The position numbers and the translations under genes are program-made. The notes beneath the pieces are model-generated. The model saw nothing but the letters and a program-made list of their open reading frames with translations, was not told the DNA's origin and ran no database searches. From assembly GCA_964057225.1 (NCBI GenBank), contig OZ059898.1:5642001-5706000 (forward strand): DNA of 64,000 nucleotides, given 5' to 3'. The DNA is from Auanema rhodensis. Taxonomy: Eukaryota > Nematoda > Chromadorea > Rhabditida > Rhabditidae. Positions 38,205-51,500 of the stretch are shown here, in pieces. Within the stretch, counting starts at the first letter, position 1; the number at the start of each line of letters is the position of its first letter.

Positions 38205-41200
38205 ATATCTTCTTCACTTTATCCTCTTCTTTTCATAAGTCTCCCTCTTATCTATAGATAGAGATGTTAATAAATCTAATGACAATAGTGAATTGCTAAC
38301 TAGTACTAATTATCCTTGTTGTTATTTTTTTCAAAAAATAAAAGAAAGTTCTTTTTATCCTGCCTTTAAGCAATTGCCCAAGTATTCATCTGTTTATAGA
38401 CAAATTGTCCTCTGCATAACTAGTCGTCAGATTTGTCATTTCCTCCTTTATCTGTTCAATAGTCGTTGTCGTAATTTCCACTTATTATCTTTTTCTTTCA
38501 GTTATAATTCTTTTTCTTTATAAATAAAATTATATTCTTGGACTAATATTTCATATATATGAATGTATATATGTATACATATCTATCTTTGATTAATGAA
38601 GAAGTTTGTTTCATTCTTTTGATTTTCTTATCTTATATCTCTATCGTATATAATATTATTTATTTATTTAACTAATAATTATTATTAAGATATGGTCTAT
38701 CTAATTAATTTATAGTATTATTACTATAGATTAATATTATTTTGATTTCTTCTTCTTTATTTCAGTATAAAATTCTTATTTTCTTTAAAATATTTAATAT
38801 ATTATACTAGTATTCTTATAAAACTATTAAGATTCTAAACATAAACAACTAATTTTTGTGAATTATACCCATTATTCTCGAATTCATTGTAATAATTCTT
38901 AGTAAAGCCAATTTAACGTATCATTGATGATAACTGATATTACAATTCAGTTTTTTCAATCTTTAACTATCAAATCACAACAGTCTCAATTGGTGTTTTT
39001 ATCTATTTGAATTGACCTATTGAATAATAACCTTATAAGAATTATTGAATTGTCTTTTTTCCTGTTCGCCAACTCTTTACTTTGATTCTAACTATTCATA
39101 TAGTTACTATAAACTATTTTAAGTATGCTTCTCTCTTCTTATTCAATCATTTTCAATTATCTGTTTCGAACGAATTGTTTTCGTTTTTTTTAAAGCACGC
39201 ACCTCACAGCTTTCTCCCAGCTTGAATGAAAACCGAAGAATGACAATACGCAGGGTAGTTCGACTCATCGACAAGACCAGGCTAGTATGTATGTACCTCG
39301 AACTCAAAGGCTGAATTCTATTTGGTCATCTTTTCTATTCTTTCGCCCCTGCTCATTCGTGTTCTTCATCATTGCGTGTATTTCCAGTTTTTTTTCATTC
39401 TCACAAGAATATTCTGTTTCAAGCTGTCTAGAATCAGACTTTTCCATGCTTAACAAAACATGTAAATTGTCGACGTCGGAAGAAATTGAGTGAGACAATA
39501 CGCTAAACGTCACATATATCAGCTTATTCAACTAATTTTTTCATTTTATATATTTATTATTCATCTTTATATAAAATTATATCAATTTGATTTTTCAATA
39601 TCAAACACTTTTCCCGCCAGTATATTTGTGTTTTGATTTTGCGAGATGAATAAGACTTATCTCGTGAACTTTTATTGCTTCTTCAATCTAACAACCTGCT
39701 TCATACACACATATATACTATATATATTGACATTTGCTTCAATAATTGTCAATGATATTCATATAAATATATATAATTATCTTTAAAATTATAAAAATTT
39801 GTTAAGAAGTCATCATCCTCATCAAACAAAGTGTGCAATCTGAATAGTTTTTTCTGTGTTTTTCAACATGTGTTGACAGGCTGTCTGTCTAGCTAAACTA
39901 GTTGTACAAGTCTAGAAGATGAAAAAATAGAGGAAATGAACTAAGAACTGAACATGAGAAACTTCTGTCGATTATATAAATTTTAGCTATTATGCTAATT
40001 ATATCATATAATTTACTCTATTCTAACCACATTAAATACAATAAAATATAATTGGATTATACTATTTGTAATAATCAAAAATTAATTTGAAGTTCCGCAA
40101 ATATAGTAGTCCTAATCTATTACATTATTATTGTATTTAATTTTAATTTCTAAAATATTTCTTAATTTTCTAAAAAAATATCTGTTATTGTAAGTGAGAT
40201 AAGAAATATTTCCTTTTTTGTATTAAAAATAGTAGAATAAAGCAAATTATATGATTAAAATATAATTTTATTTTGAAATAATTATAATTAATTTATATTT
40301 TATAAAAAAATGAATATATTATATATCTTATTAACTATTTAAATTTGATTTAAATAAAAAAACGAATTGAAAGAATATGGACATTTGAGATGTACATTAC
40401 ACATTAACTGCCACCTTGTTTCGTTTTTTGTCTTTATGTTCTTCTCTCAATAATCTAAAATGATTTGTTTGTTTGCATTTTTCAATCTTAAACAAAGTTT
40501 TTGTACATGCGTAAATGAAGAAGTAGAAAGAGGATATCTCTCAATTTGCTGTAATTACTGACATCTTCTTGTATGGCTTGCCGTATATTGTCTATGAGAC
40601 AACTGTTGACAACAAAACGCTCATGATGATGATGATGATGATGATGGCGGTGACGATCATGACAACGATGGTGATGTCGTCCATGAAGATGACGATCATG
40701 TTCATCTTTTTCTGTCCAATGTTTCCTGCGGGTATGGTTCTCGTCAAACAATACATGTACATATATGACGATATAGCCATTGGTTATCGTTGTTCACATG
40801 AATATCATCTACCTGAACAACTCGTCGTCATGATTATTGTCATCTGATGATGATTTTCAGTCAAAATTACCCTCAGGATATTTGCGCATTTATTTTTGAT
40901 TTTTCATGCATATTCATGATCTGTTCCAATCCGTTTTTTTCACAATTCGTTTCAGTTTTCAATCTCTTTCCCTCTCTTAACTCATATCATCTTCTCCGGT
41001 TTTTTCAACTTTCGATCCCTATTCTCTCATTCAAATCCCGCCTATTCTCTCCAAGCTTCACAACTCCTCTCCTTTTTTCTCTTTTTCTCTCTCAATTTCA
41101 TATCATCTCATTCTTCTATTCTTCTGACTTTTATGCATAAGTCCAATATGTTTTTATATGAGAATGAAAGATAAATATACCATAATGTACTATTAGTTGC

Positions 41201-43736
41201 AGTTATTCGACTTATAACATATAATTCTCATTTATTTTATTTTAAAATTTAAACATTTTGAACAATAATAGATTTGATGACATACATGAATTGGTTTCTA
41301 TTTCTCATCTTCAATTCTATTCTTTTAATAAGCTCTTAAAGCTCTCTGTGATGAATAACCTAGTTGAACCGTTCTCGAACATATTATTTGCTCATCTGCT
41401 TGTGTCAGTCAGGTCAATATTAATAGATGAAATCGATTATACTGAATTATTGTCTTGCCTTAAGTTGACAGGGTCATCTTGTTTAACTTGTCTAACAGAA
41501 GATTACATCATTCAATCTTTTTCTCATTAAATATTATAATTGAAGAATTTTTTTAATGTGAACTCTATCCAATTAAAGTACTTTGACCATTATTTTCACA
41601 AATAAAACAGTTTTTACTTCAAATTGTTCATTTTTTAAATTCCAGCCTATGGTAGATGAAGAATGGGAGAATAGAAATCGAGTAAGTTACTTTGAGCACT
41701 TTCCCCAAAAGAGACAAATATCTCCACACGTTTCTCGTCGATTTGTCTCCAGTGTTATATTCGATCCAGTTGTTCTTGATCAGCAATCTCACAGGTTTGG
41801 TTTCATCTTGTTTATATCTGAAATATATAGAAACGTTTGAATGTTTTAGATACTCTAAATACGAAAATCAAGATTTTCAAAACGATATGTTACGCACGCG
41901 ACAGTTTCCTGAGGTAATTACAACTGATTTCAATTTTTATTATATATGCTTATGTGTGAATACGTATGTACTTCTTATTTAATAATCTTTAGGTGGCCGG
42001 AATTTTCGGGTGTGATGACCAACCTTCTCTACGTCGTTTTGTACGTTTCAATGATAATTCTTCTCTAACGTTCAGAGAAGTGCCATCGACTGGCCCAATT
42101 GAACAAGCCACAACATTCTCAAAATGGTTCAATTTTCTATTTGAGCTGCATATGAACATGTTTTCTAATTTTAGTTCTCGAAAACCGGCTTTTTTTACCG
42201 GTAACTGGACATTCAGAGAGAAGAAACCAAGCTATAGGCCATCACTTGATTCACATGAAACGTTTCGACGGTAAGTTGATTAGTTTACATTATCTAGTTT
42301 TTTTTTCTAATTGGCTTGTATTTCAACACAATATTGGAGTTAATTTTAAAATTTTACAGTGATGAACGACCATTAAGTATCAATCTATCAGATATTCGAG
42401 GTTTTCGAAGTCGTAGTGAAGCTTCCGGTGTGAGGTCTACTCGACCAGACTTTCTTGTAACTACCCCACAATGTAATCCCGAGGAACAGAGATCACATGT
42501 TCTCAAGGTTACAACACCAGAATCTTCCCGTCATACTTCCAGCCGTTCAAGCTCATCCAGCTGTAGCCCTATTGACTATACAAGTTAGTTTTTAATATTG
42601 TTTCTTGATGAAAAACATAAATTTAGCTCGAATAATACTCGATGATGCACCATCAGCAGTTCTTCGTGCAAAGCCAAGAGAGGAAGCACGGCGTCCACAT
42701 GAATCAAAGTACCTTTAAAATTGAATTGGAAACATATATTTGCGTTTCTCTTTCAGTATTCATCTCCGAAAAAGTTGTCCCGATTTGGATGCAGTAGGAG
42801 CATTAAGCAGGATAGAAGAACCTAAAATGATTGCTAAGAAAAGAAATCGAAGAGCAAAAGAAAAAGCTTTAGAAGCAAAATGGAAGTCAAAACCTATAAA
42901 TGTATATTTTTGAAATTTTTATTGTTTTAATAAAAATTTAATTTGTAGGAATGGTGCTTAGATGATGTTTTATTATGGCTTCAACATCTTCATTTGGATG
43001 AAGTAGCATCATTACTAATTGGATATGATATAAGAGGAGATGACTTATTACAATGGAATCATCAATGCTTAAGTATTTATTAATTTTTTTTCAATTTTTA
43101 AATATTATATTTATAGCTCAATTAGGTGTTAGTGATTCGATTAGTCGAGATAAAATATTGAAAGAACTTGATGAACTTAAAGAGCGGGGCCCTGAAAAGG
43201 TTGAAAAGAAAATGAATCAAACGTTGTTTGATCTTGTCAAACAGACCAGTTATGATCAAGTAAATAATCAATTATATTATATTATAATTTTTTGTTATTT
43301 TCTTCTAGGTTTTAGCAGTTGAAACTCCGTTAACGCCTAGAGATATTACAGTAACCCGAGGTCGTTTTGGATGTTTACAAATCACAAAAGTGAATGGATC
43401 TAACTTGGCTTTGAAGGAACATGATTGGTCAGAATGATGATTTCTAATGTTTTCCTTATCAAAACAATTATTTCAGTCTTTTGGAAATAAATGAGAGATC
43501 TGGTGAACAATTCAAGTCAGCCTTGATGTTAACAAAACTCATCACATCATCAAATGGAGAGCCAATTCGATTTGTTATTTTACGAAGAAAACATAATGAT
43601 CATAGCGATGATAGTTCTGTAAGTAATTAAAGATCAAAATAATTCATATTTTTATTTTAAAATAAATGAAATTTTTTTTTAGAATGAAACATCAAGTAGT
43701 GGAGTATCATCATCCCCGCAATCACCTATTGAATAA
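34082..43736 (+). CDS. SAM- and PDZ-domain scaffold protein
   Basis: Twelve coding exons join in frame to 518 aa: 34082-34114, 41646-41794, 41850-41913, 41993-42270, 42360-42583, 42627-42708, 42757-42901, 42949-43072, 43117-43259, 43309-43427, 43477-43618 and 43683-43736. The N-terminal half looks disordered, is rich in Arg, Pro and Ser (SSRHTSSRSSSSSCSP) and precedes a basic helix (AKKRNRRAKEKALEAKWK). A SAM domain follows (EWCLDDVLLWLQHLHLDEVA ... LTQLGVSDSISRDKILKEL), then a PDZ-like domain (ITVTRGRFGCLQITKVNG ... LKEHDCLLEINERSGEQF ... EPIRFVILRRK) close to the C terminus. The pair suggests a submembrane or signalling scaffold. Order SAM then PDZ is as in CNK proteins, the reverse of neurabin and Shank, but no CRIC or PH domain is seen, so no gene name is given. 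Exon 1 (MAKPYEPPPDY) lies 7.5 kb upstream; its assignment rests on frame and splice sites. Confidence 0.8.
35406..35460 (+). repeat. (TC)n microsatellite
   Basis: A TC dinucleotide tract of 55 nt with one interruption (near 35442), followed by further CT-rich sequence. Confidence 0.9.
35520..35530 (+). repeat. Mononucleotide tract C11
   Basis: Eleven C in a row (G11 on the minus strand), directly after a CTCTCTCTTTCTCTC stretch. It is the third G/C homopolymer of 10-11 nt in the window. Confidence 0.9.
38136..38198. repeat. (TA)31 microsatellite
   Basis: An uninterrupted TA dinucleotide tract of about 63 nt in the first intron of the SAM/PDZ gene. Confidence 0.95.
40623..40646 (+). repeat. 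(ATG)8 trinucleotide repeat
   Basis: Eight ATG copies inside the long first intron. They create poly-Met and poly-His frames on the two strands, which explains the apparent open frames here. Confidence 0.9.
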
Positions 43737-45237
43737 ACAAAATATATAGAAATTTAATAGCTTTAGCCATATATGTTTTGTTGTCTTTATTTTTCTTTTT
43801 TTTTTTGAAATCTAACTTTCCGTTCTTCTCTTTATATCTCTTTCTTTCTTTACTAAAAGCAATCTTTTCTAATATTCTGATCATATCTGTGATAATACAT
43901 GTGAAAAGAATTTATGCTTGTTGTCATACATATACTATATGTATGTATATTGTATATTAATATGTTTCAAAGTATCATTATCACTTTTTTTTGTCTTTTA
44001 TTTGTGTAAATAATTGTAGAAATTTGAATGTTTAAATGATTTTAAAATGATTATTTAAAACAAAAAAAAAAGAATAAAGAAATCATATTTCATTTCTAAT
44101 TGTTTATATATAAATATACATATGTATACTTTTATTAAAAAAAAAGATATAAATAGTTTAATGTAGTTATATAAAAGTAAAATTTTAAATAATTTAGTAC
44201 AACATATCAATCTTTTATTTAATTTAATTGAATAATCATTTAATTAAGATATAAATAAAATTTTCTTAGTTCAAGTGTAAGTACATAATACACATCTAAC
44301 ACCATTATTTTGACAATAAAAGATTTTACATTGAATTATATAAAATTAAGGCTTATCAAGTTTTAACTTACTACTTAAAATTAAAAAAATATATTTATAG
44401 AAAATTTGTAATAAAACTGTTGAATTATATGTAAAGTTATTATACAAGAAACATCACATCTATATTTATATGTATGTAAAAGTATTTTGTTTGTTTGTTC
44501 TTTTAAAAATATAATAAAGTTGTAATAATATATTTTTATTATAAAAGACATAATATACACATATTATAATAATATTATCTATTATAATCATAAGAATTCC
44601 TAACATACAAGGCTGAAGATTATGCCCGTCACATTGAAGAAAAATTGAAAATATAAGGCAAATAGAGATGATCCTAGAAGAAGGAATTGTTTAATCATCT
44701 ATGAAAAACACATTATGTACAATCAAAAAACGATCTAATTGAGGTAATGTGATATTCAAAAAGAAAAAAATAGTTTGGTGGATATGGGGCAATGAAACAT
44801 TTTGAAAACTTAGAGAGAAAGGATTATGGTTTAAGCTCATGCGACATCTAGCAGCTTGAAAAGGCACTCTGTCATATAATTTTCTTTGAAAAAAAGAAAA
44901 GAAAGAAATAAGGCGTAAATACATAAAATGTAAAAACAGTTATTAAATTAAGAAACGGAAAAATCGTTTCAATTATTCTTTTGTCCTTAAAATGAACAAA
45001 ATTTATGTGAAGATCACAGAAAGAGTAATGATGACCATAGTCTAGTAGTATATGATATACATACATATGTTTTTTATAAATTTAACTAGAGAAAATGAAG
45101 AGACGGATATGAATTTTTGTGAGAATTTGGTCTAGTCTTATAACGTTTTCAGCTATAGATGCTATAGCTTATGTTGCCGAAAGATGGTAATGAGACCACA
45201 TATGTATATACTGGTGATAATTCTGATATCAGAATGT
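43737..45237. other. 1.5-kb convergent intergenic region
   Basis: It lies between the stops of the SAM/PDZ gene (plus) and the tyrosinase gene (minus), so it holds two 3' UTRs. AT-rich, with a candidate AATAAA at 44073-44078 for the plus-strand gene. No gene was seen. Confidence 0.65.
44073..44078 (+). terminator. Candidate polyadenylation signal of the SAM/PDZ gene
   Basis: AATAAA about 340 nt after the stop codon, following an A-rich run. Another AATAAA overlaps the stop codon itself (43732-43737), which is too early to be the functional one. Confidence 0.3.
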
Positions 45238-48200
45238 TTACATTCGGCTCATACGAGCAACAGAAGCACAAAGCTGTTGTTGACTCATGTTACACCAGCC
45301 ACATGCAGCTTGACAGTTTTCGGACATCCATTGACGTCTTCGGCTACAGAAGTTCTGGGCACGCCAGAATGCGCAAGACACATGGCGATCGTGACATCCT
45401 GCAACTTGATAGATGAGAAAAACTTTGAAATTATGTCAGCTTACCGGTTCGGTTATCTGAAGGATTGTTACAGAATTTACAACTTCTTCTACAGTATCTG
45501 TTCATATATGTGGCATTACTTTGACATTCACCTAAATGATATTATAAAAAATAATAAAAGAAACGGTTTGATCAATACCTTGTCTAGCCCAAGCATCACA
45601 GCAAGGATCATCATTATAACAGTTATTACTATTGACAGCATTATTGAATGTCTGAAATATATAATGTTTTAAAAACATATAAATAAAATTTGATTAGTTA
45701 TAGTATACTATCTTATATAATTAGAATTACTTACTGGTCTTGGAGTTGTTGGTTGAGGAGCTGGTTGAACTCTAGTTGTGCCAACAGATTTTCTGTTTGC
45801 AGCTGGAGTTTGTAATGCTGGTGGGAGTGGAGGTGGTTGAGTAGACTGTAATAATCATTTGTTTTAGAATAGTTATCTTTATCTTTGTTTATACTTGTTG
45901 GAAGTTATTTGGTGCAGCTGAAGCCGTTGATGGTCCTGGACGACACCATCCATTAACACAATTTCCTTGCCAGCAAGCATCGAATCCTTCAAATCCACGG
46001 CAAATACCATTTTGACGAACCTTAGCAACACAGTGAGCATTTCCACGAGTATCACACCAAAGGTATGGAGATCCACAGTTTGGATTCTGGCGAGAGCATG
46101 TTGGACGTGGAGAATAATGATAAAGGTTATCAGTATAAGCATTTGATAATCCTGTAAATTGTAATTTCATATCAGAATACTATTTGAAAACTATTACCAT
46201 CAATGTTTTGCTTATCCCAAGGTCTCATTTGAGCATAACTGAAATGCTGAGAGTTGGCACAAGTTCCAATATCTGGGGGATAGGCTGTTTCACGAGCAAT
46301 ACGGTTCTGACGAGCTTGACGCCACATTTCCCAGATGAAATCGACAAAGCAATGATGGAGGAAGAAAATTGGATCGTTGGCTGATGTGCTAGGTGGCTTC
46401 ATGTCTCCTCCAACCCACAAATGGATAGAAGAGTGAGAGTATTCCAAAGCTCCAAAATTAGGACGGAATGGACATCCTGAAGTAATTGAAATTAACATGA
46501 AAGTTTAAGGAGCTTGATAACAAACCGTTTTGGGGAGCAGTATAAGCTAAAACATTCTGAATTTCTGTTTGTCCCAGAAGATTATTAATGTTCGTTTCAC
46601 TGAATAGACGTCCCTCCGTAGCTGGACGACGGATAATGTTTGGACGACCTTCAAGAGTACGGAATCCAGCGAAAGCTCCACGAGATACTTGACCAGCTCC
46701 ATCAATTTCTCCAATGAATGGAGCAGTGAACATGATTGAATCTCTTGGATCAGGAAGATAACTGTCGAGAACAGAATCCCAGTATGGCATGGCGACTCCG
46801 GGATCAATCATACGAACAGCGATCTCAATTCTGAAGATATTCATTATATAAATCCGTTCCATTTCAATTGTTACCTCTTCATGTATTCACGATGCCATGG
46901 TAAGAAACCTGGCCCTGAGTGAGCTCCAGAGGATGATCCAACTTGACGATGCATGACACTGATTCTATCATATTCTCCACTTCTCTTCAATTGAACGACG
47001 GCACTATTCCAACGAGAACGCTCATTGTCAGTCATCATTCTACAAAATGTTTCGGGTATTTGTGTGATTCAATCACAAAGAAAAAAACTCTATTTTCAAA
47101 TCATTATCGTAGAATAATTTGAAAAAAAAAAGAAAAGAAATTAGAATTACCTGTATTCCTTTCTTACAGCCATACGGTATGTTTGACCATTTGGTAAGAT
47201 ACATCCACCACCTCCCATATGTCCCTGTAAAAATATTTTAATAATTGAAAGAATAAAATATAATTGAAGTTATTCATTAATCTTCTCATCTTTTTTTTAT
47301 GAATCTCCTAGATTATCTTATTTCTTTTTTCTGTTTTTTCATGATCTTGATCAGACTTAGGTTAACACAAACGTTCGTCAAATAACCGTTATCGGAATGC
47401 CGTTGTTTTTGATCGTAAAAACAATTGTTCAGAAAATCTGGTTGTATTTTTCTTTTTTTCCGAAAACTGAAGTAAAATAAAAATGAGATGATGAAGATAG
47501 GTCTTGAGAACTTAGAAAAAATGGTCACATTGGCCAAGAAACCCCCAAAGATTAATCGTTAAAGACAAAATAATTTTCGCAATTAAATTATAAAGTTTTC
47601 GTACGGTTTTGTATTTTTCAAAATCATTAAATGAACAATAATATCTTGAAATGGTTAGTTGACCTTTAATGAATGCATTTTTCATGAAAATTGTCAGTAT
47701 AGTATATCAGTAATTTTCTATTTTTTTCAATTTCAGGATCACATCTTCTATAATTAAATTATAGGAAATGTTCTTGAAAAAAGTGATTGATATCGAAATT
47801 TTAAATTAAAAAAAAGTTGTTGATGTCATCTCTTTCTATATATATTTATATTTAAAATATATAAATGTTTCATAGATATCATACGTAACTTGGCACGTGT
47901 TTTAACACAAAATGCTTTTTTTTGAGTTGAAAACCGTTTCGAATTTGTGATAAGACAATCTGTTAGTATCGACACGTCTTGAGTGTCCGGTGACTAAACC
48001 GATTAGATGATGACGTCAACTACATAATCGTTAACACCATCTGACCTTGTACGTCTTCAGAGCAGATCGAAAGCATCGACCGAGATTTCACCGTCAGAAC
48101 TCTTTCTTCAATTCTGGGAATTACATGCTATTTTTTTCATTACATATTGTTGTTTATACGTATTGAAAATGAATGAGATGTGAAGATTTTCTTCAAATAG

Positions 48201-48594
48201 TTTTGATTTACTTACCCCCATGTATGGACAGATACAAGCAATGCTCATGCAAGCTTGAGCTGATGGAGCAAAACGTGGAGGAACGGCAGGAGTGAAACCA
48301 CCTTGATTTGGAACACCAGGAGCACCTATACAAGACAAGAGTACAAGATATCAAGAAAATTGTTTAAGTTACCTATTTGATTTTCAAAGGCTTGTCTCTT
48401 CTTAATAGCTTTGCGAGCATTACGATCCCATTCTTGAATCATCATACACGTATGTTCCATATCTGTAATGAATAATTAAATAATTAATATAAATTCAAAT
48501 GTCTACCTTGATCTGGAGCAATACTACAGTTAAAGTCGGCGACAACATCGGTTGCTGCCCAAAGGACAACCGCCAAAAAGAGTTCAAGTTTCAT
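45238..48594 (-). CDS. Tyrosinase with Cys-rich and two ShKT domains
   Basis: Secreted type-3 copper oxidase (catechol/monophenol oxidation), probably acting in cuticle or extracellular matrix as in other nematode TYR proteins. It starts at ATG 48594-48592 with signal peptide [19 protein letters not shown]. The CuA site shows VMHRQVG and [18 protein letters not shown]; CuB shows [11 protein letters not shown] and [19 protein letters not shown]. The copper-ligand histidines expected in these motifs are visible, so the enzyme looks active. A Cys-rich segment ([18 protein letters not shown] ... GNCVNGWC) follows, then a Pro/Thr linker. The C terminus has two ShKT-type six-cysteine domains ([11 protein letters not shown]...CRRSCKFC and [11 protein letters not shown]...CQAACGWC), and the protein ends in SRM. 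It is about 650-700 aa in about a dozen exons. One intron is about 1 kb (47226-48215), the rest are mostly about 50 nt. Several nematode tyr genes exist, so no specific symbol is given. Confidence 0.92.
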
Positions 48595-51500
48595 ATCTCT
48601 GAAAGAATTACAAATAAAAATTGAATAATAACTTGAATATAAATATAATAATCAAGAAATAATAAATAATAGCTTATGATGATGTTCAGTATTAGTTAAA
48701 GAAACAGCAGATTGGACGATATGGTCATATGAACCAATGGACTAGACCATGCTATAGAATAGGGAGAAAGTAATGGGCGGAGCCCCTCAACTTCTGATTT
48801 GAAGTATAGGGCAAAAATAGAACGGAAAACAATGAAACAGATAGTCTTTTCATTTTGACATGACCTTTGAGAGTATATGAGAGGTATGTGTAGTATTAAT
48901 TGAAAGCAAGTAAAGCATTGTATATGATGTTGAGAAAAAGCTTAATTATTCATTTGTATGGTAGAGTATAAATCATATAATATATACATAATACTATGAA
49001 AATACACTTACACATACAACTTCTTTCTATAAAGAAATTTAAATATTTCTATTTGAAATCTTACTAAAGCTATCATCTTTCTTTTAAATATCAATTAAAT
49101 CAGTTGTATTGTGTATTGAAGGTCATAAGAATATTAATGAACTCCATGGGGCATATGAAGCTTTTCTTCATTTTATAAGAAAATTTGATAATTTTTTGCA
49201 AACAAAAGATGTTACGATGAACAAAGGAAGTTAATTTTAGATGTGAAAAAAAAACATTTTTTTCTCTATTTCACTTTTTTAATTTAAATTATAATATAAT
49301 TATACTTTAACTATTAAAAATAAATTCTTTAAATAGATTATAATATGTATTATATGTACTAAATGTCATATATCATATTTCTCTTGATGATAAACAATAT
49401 AACTAATTGTAATCTCAACTTACTCAATGTTTGGTGAATAATTGTAATTTTTTTTTGGAAAAGTACGAACGAAATTGCCCTAATCTTCAATTTGATGTTT
49501 TCAATTGTATCATAAACCGTTTGTATGAGAAGCAGATCATGAACAATAGGACAAACTTTTCGCACATTCCGGGCCAAGGAGAATGACCGTATATGGGTCG
49601 TTTCTGCTACATCTTTATTGAACCTAGAGAAAATATCTAATTTTTCCTTTTTACCTGGTTTATGAAATTGACTAGAAAATGTTAACCTGATATCAAAAGT
49701 CAGTCTTATCCTGTTATCAAATGTCGCTGTTGGATTTTGAAACTAAGAGAACTAAAGTTGCAAAAAAAGATGAAACATAGACATGTCTTATGGAAAACAA
49801 GAGGTCAAGTTCAAAACTTTACTATGAGATCATCACCCAGGGAATGCCGGAAAATAGTTAAAATCAGCTGCTGTTAACTGATAAATGGAAAGATTTTCTA
49901 CAATTATATACAGAACTAAGAAAGAAAATTCTGAGGAAAAAGTGGAAATACTCTAACAATGAATGATAGAGAGGGACGGAATGTTTCTTGAGGCTTCACG
50001 AGAAAGAAAGAAAGATAGAATAAGTTTATGTGTGTATGTGTGCATAGTGTATACACACCCATTTCCATCGTTTGGCATTTTTCACTCATTTGAGTCAAAA
50101 TACCAGTTTGAGAAATAGAGAACAACAAAAGCTTGTTAAAGTAAAACTTATTAAACGGAAATTGTAATGAAAAAAGTCGTGAAATATGTTTTTTTTCTTC
50201 TAAATATATATTTTCATACTAACAACTTAAAAGGTTCTTGCTAAATGTATTTGGTCACCAATCATTCTCAGAATATTTGTTTTTTAGCTTCGACAGGAAC
50301 TGTATGGACAAGATGTTCAAGTTTGGCTAATGAAGCAAAATGTTATTTTTTACTTTTGTATATGTCATTGACATGATTTCTACTAACTGTCAAGACTATA
50401 TAATAATGATTGATTGGCATATTATTTATTTTACTAAAATGCTTCTTCAATTATGTCTAATTCGAGAATTTAAAGGTAATAACAACAAATAGAAACCCTT
50501 TTTCTATTTTTCATGCAAATCGCTAGAATTGAATAGAGATGGAAATGAAAAATGGAATGTAGTGTAAGTAAAAATAAATTCCTTTGAATCAGAATACACT
50601 GGGCAAAGAAGTACGGGGAGATTAGGTGATGAAGATGAGCGTTCATGTAGTATTCCTTCAAGGTCTTCAATATTTTCACGAACATGCGTGAAGTAAGGAA
50701 AAAAATTTTTTTATTTCTTTGAATTTCACATTTGACTTCTGACCTCAACCAGAATAGATTGTATTGAAATAACTGAACTAATGACTGATGATGTGACTAT
50801 GAAAAGGATGTGAGGGACAAACCTGCTACTTGTAGATGGTCAAACAATTGTTTGGAGAATAAGTAGAAAAAGATGAAGAAGAAAAAAAGAACAAAGTTAA
50901 AAAGTATGAAAAATTGAAGGATGAAGAATGAAAATTGAACAAATGACCTATTGTCATCTTCTTTAATAGGTTCAAAGTTCATGCATTTTTGTTAAATCAG
51001 TATCAAAAATGATTTTGTTTTATGCAAAAAAAGGTTTGTAATCATGTAAGCATCCGGAAGAAGTACTGTATAAGAAGTCAAATACGATGCTGTTTCTTGT
51101 AATTTGCACTAAACTTCTTGAACTTGGAAAATGGTCAAAAGACATAAAGAAGCTCAACCGATCTCGGCGGGAAACTGATGTAAAATGATTCACGTGCTTT
51201 CCGTAAAGGACACGCAATTGGCACGTAAAATAAGTTGCCAATGTGATAAAGAAAATGAAATTACAAACAAAGCAATTGTCTTTGATGTTTCTTTCTTGTT
51301 CTTTCACATAAACCATGAAATACAAAAGAGAACATATCAATATTATTTTTTCATCACAAAAATTTTAGTTGAAGAAGAGAAAAAAATTGAAAATTCGTAA
51401 TGAATATATCTCTAACTGGTAACTGACATGACGTCGTTATAGGTATATACATATAAAGAACAAAAACAATATAACGCAAAAGGCTAGTAGCTGATCTAAT

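Larger units (their letters stand above)
34115..41645 (+). other. 7.5-kb first intron of the SAM/PDZ gene
   Basis: It runs from donor GTAAGT to acceptor TTCCAG. The plus strand is strongly pyrimidine-rich almost throughout. It holds a (CT)n tract at 35406-35460, a C11 run at 35520-35530, a (TA)n tract at 38136-38198 and an (ATG)8 tract at 40623-40646. Open frames inside (for example 36544-36876 and 40569-40847) show no recognisable protein and are judged chance. If exon 1 is wrong, this stretch is intergenic. Confidence 0.55.

Noticed and set aside
40488-40847. Frames with poly-Met or poly-His runs
   Set aside because: They come from the (ATG)8 repeat in the long intron and have no gene context.
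45171-45672. Open frames of 81 and 162 aa on the plus strand
   Set aside because: They are antisense shadows of the tyrosinase ShKT exons, which have clear splice sites and cysteine patterns on the minus strand.
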